Source: Calditrichota bacterium (GTDB lineage Bacteria; Zixibacteria; MSB-5A5; GN15; FEB-12). Taken from it: a DNA stretch of 7,136 nucleotides. Position numbers and translations under genes: made by a program. The notes under the pieces are model-generated. The model was not told where the DNA came from. It ran no database searches and worked only from the letters and a program-made list of their open reading frames with translations. Location of the stretch: NCBI GenBank assembly GCA_008501655.1, contig QQUK01000023.1:1-7136 (forward strand), read 5' to 3'. Of the stretch, positions 5,702 to 7,136 are shown one piece after another (within the stretch, counting starts at the first letter, position 1; each line of letters starts with the position of its first letter).

Positions 5702-6751
5702 TTACAGGCTTTTTAGCCTTTTTTGAGTTTTCAGATCGAAATAGTGGAGTGAGTTATCTGTTAATGTGAAATTGATTTCATCATTTGTCCGTACGGCCGC
5801 TTTCAGAGAAGAAATTGTTAACGCAGACTCATCAAATTTAATCGTGATAACATATTGCTCCCCAAAGTATTCACAACCAAGAACTTTAGCGCTATACTCA
5901 CCGCCTGCAGTTATTTTTATATCTTCAGGCCGGATACCAATCAACAACTCGGGGTTATGGGTAAATAGTTCAGATTCATCTATTTGAAGGTTAAATGGTT
6001 GAAGCGTTCCTTTCACAACCCTGCCTTTGATAACATTCATTTTCGGAAAACCTAAAAATTGAGCCGCAAAAACCGAATCGGGCTGCTTGTACAACTCTTC
6101 CGGACGCCCGATCTGTTCAATCTCCCCATTGTTGAGCAATGCAATACGGTCAGCCATAGAAAGTGCTTCCGCCTGATCATGGGTCACATGGATTGTCGTA
6201 ACCTGAAACTGCTTTTGCAAACTAACTATCTCCTGTCGCATGCGGGCACGCAGATCGGCATCGAGATTTGATAACGGTTCATCAAGCAGAAAAATATTAG
6301 GTTTTCTTATCAACGCCCGTCCCAGTGCTACTCTTTGTCTTTGTCCCCCGGAGAGTTCTCCCGGTTTCGTCGACAATTTTTCAGTCAGCCCAAGCATCTC
6401 TGCTGTTTCTTCAACTTTTTTTCTAATTTCGTGTTTAGGTATCTTTGCAATCTTTAAGGGAAATGCGAGATTTTCTCCAACAGACATATGAGGATACAAA
6501 GAATAATTCTGAAAAACCATAGCGACCCCCCGTTCTTTCGGCGGAAGCATCTCTATCCGGTCGTTATTGAGATAAATCTCACCTTCGGTGACATCTTCAA
6601 GACCGGCTACCAAACGCAAAAGAGTTGATTTACCGCATCCGGATGAGCCAAGCAATACTAAAAGCTCACCGTCGCCAAGTTCAAATGAGATTTTTTTTAA
6701 TACTGCAAGATTACCAAAAGATTTAGATACATTTCTGAGCGTAAGCGCCAT
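5702..6751 (-). CDS. CUT1-family (MalK/UgpC-like) ABC transporter ATP-binding protein
   Basis: This is a 349-residue ATPase that would energise a carbohydrate or glycerol-phosphate importer from the cytoplasmic face. In order it shows Walker A GSSGCGKST (35-43), Q-loop Q81 in VFQNYSLYPHMSV, ABC signature LSGGQRQ (133-139), Walker B IFLLDEP (153-159), D-loop SNLDADLR (161-168) and H-loop H191 in HVTHDQ. The link FLGFPKMN (232-239) and the C-terminal OB/TOBE regulatory part with IGIRPEDI (271-278) are typical of the MalK/UgpC/MsmK group. Length is close to the usual 350-370. All catalytic residues are present. The ATG directly follows the recF TAA, with GGAG (6763-6766) eleven bases upstream inside recF, so translation is probably coupled. 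No permease or binding-protein gene is in view. It may serve transporters encoded elsewhere, as MsmK-type ATPases do, so the substrate is left open. Confidence 0.93.
   Translation of the reverse strand: MALTLRNVSKSFGNLAVLKKISFELGDGELLVLLGSSGCGKSTLLRLVAGLEDVTEGEIYLNNDRIEMLPPKERGVAMVFQNYSLYPHMSVGENLAFPLKIAKIPKHEIRKKVEETAEMLGLTEKLSTKPGELSGGQRQRVALGRALIRKPNIFLLDEPLSNLDADLRARMRQEIVSLQKQFQVTTIHVTHDQAEALSMADRIALLNNGEIEQIGRPEELYKQPDSVFAAQFLGFPKMNVIKGRVVKGTLQPFNLQIDESELFTHNPELLIGIRPEDIKITAGGEYSAKVLGCEYFGEQYVITIKFDESALTISSLKAAVRTNDEINFTLTDNSLHYFDLKTQKRLKSL
5706..5724 (+). terminator. Weak terminator-like hairpin at the ABC ATPase stop
   Basis: AGGCT-TTTT-AGCCT followed by five T on the plus strand resembles a short intrinsic terminator. 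It overlaps the last codons of the minus-strand ATPase gene. The stem is only five pairs. No plus-strand gene ends here, so it would act only on antisense RNA. On the minus strand the U run is missing, so it is not a convincing end for the ATPase transcript. Confidence 0.2.
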
Positions 6752-7136
6752 TTATATAACTGCTCCGGAACTGATATTAAAAGATTGACCTTTTTCTTTT
6801 AAAAATTCAGGTGGTTCAATAGCCGTAGTTAAAAACAATTGGTCAAAATTAGCAAACAATTTTATCAGTCCCTCTACTCTCTGAACATCAAGTTCCGCAA
6901 ATATCTCATCAAGCAGCAGCAGAGGCGATACATTCCGTTTTTCTTTGATAAGGTTGTAAACTGAAAGCTTCAGCGAAAGTGCCGCTGTCCGTATCTCTCC
7001 CTGTGAGCTGTAACTCCGCGAAGGGAGCTCATCGATAAAGAAGTTTATATCATCAAGATGCGGACCGACCATCGAACGCTCCATAATCTCTTCCTTAGCG
7101 CGGTTGTTTTCAATCGCTTTTCGAAACAGCACCTCT
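6752..7136 (-). CDS. recF: DNA replication and repair protein RecF, C-terminal part
   Basis: RecF is an SMC/ABC-like ATPase that binds gapped DNA and helps RecO and RecR load RecA. Only about the last 128 residues of a usual 350-370 are present, because the gene begins beyond base 7136. The frame stays open to the edge, and the GTG at 7132 is not a start. Numbering from that codon, the marks are MVGPHLDD (21-28), LPSRSYSSQGEIRTAALSLKL (36-56, including the ABC signature, here SSQGE), Walker B LLLLDE (71-76) and D-loop AELD (79-82), then a short tail. The N-terminal Walker A lies outside. The TAA is immediately followed by the ATG of the ABC ATPase, so both probably sit on one transcript. The usual recF neighbours (dnaN, gyrB) are not visible on this side. 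Confidence 0.92.
   Translation of the reverse strand, partial: EVLFRKAIENNRAKEEIMERSMVGPHLDDINFFIDELPSRSYSSQGEIRTAALSLKLSVYNLIKEKRNVSPLLLLDEIFAELDVQRVEGLIKLFANFDQLFLTTAIEPPEFLKEKGQSFNISSGAVI

Noticed and set aside
5766..6788. Plus-strand ORFs antisense to the ABC ATPase
   Set aside because: They are shadows of a gene with a complete set of ABC motifs on the minus strand.

Overview
The window looks like chromosomal DNA of an uncultured-type bacterium, moderately AT-rich by eye, with Shine-Dalgarno-led genes. The best lineage clue is the large exoprotein. It combines a choice-of-anchor J (cleaved-adhesin) domain, Cys-rich pre-peptidase C-terminal-like beta modules, a GEVEDY domain and a C-terminal dockerin-like pair ending in FMFNGG. 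That combination is familiar from Zixibacteria and neighbouring FCB-group or Planctomycetes-like genomes. This placement is an inference, held at low to moderate confidence.

Layout from left to right. Positions 1-651 (+) hold the 3' part of mutM (Fpg DNA glycosylase), cut by the window edge. It converges on a small VOC-superfamily gene (648-1043, -), and the two stop codons share the tetranucleotide TTAG. A short AT-rich intergenic stretch carries a possible VOC promoter, an inverted repeat and a clear intrinsic terminator (1237-1268) for the next gene. Positions 1299-5384 (-) encode a 1361-residue secreted mosaic protein with 50 cysteines. Upstream of it, 5385-5701 is a leader region with a candidate sigma70-type promoter, possible RNA structures and two tiny ORFs of 12 and 16 codons. 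These ORFs overlap by ATGA, each has a ribosome-binding site, and the second contains a GC hairpin followed by six U. Then come a CUT1-type (MalK/UgpC-like) ABC ATPase (5702-6751, -) and the 3' end of recF (6752-7136, -). The recF stop codon directly abuts the ATPase start.

The housekeeping genes (mutM, recF) are ordinary. RecF and the ATPase are probably co-transcribed, but no permease or binding-protein gene is visible. The exoprotein is probably its own transcription unit, with a dedicated promoter, a long leader and its own terminator. The least ordinary part of the window is this leader, with its coupled mini-ORFs and attenuator-like elements upstream of a very large, disulfide-rich surface or secreted protein. 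No mobile element, CRISPR array, tRNA or rRNA is seen.
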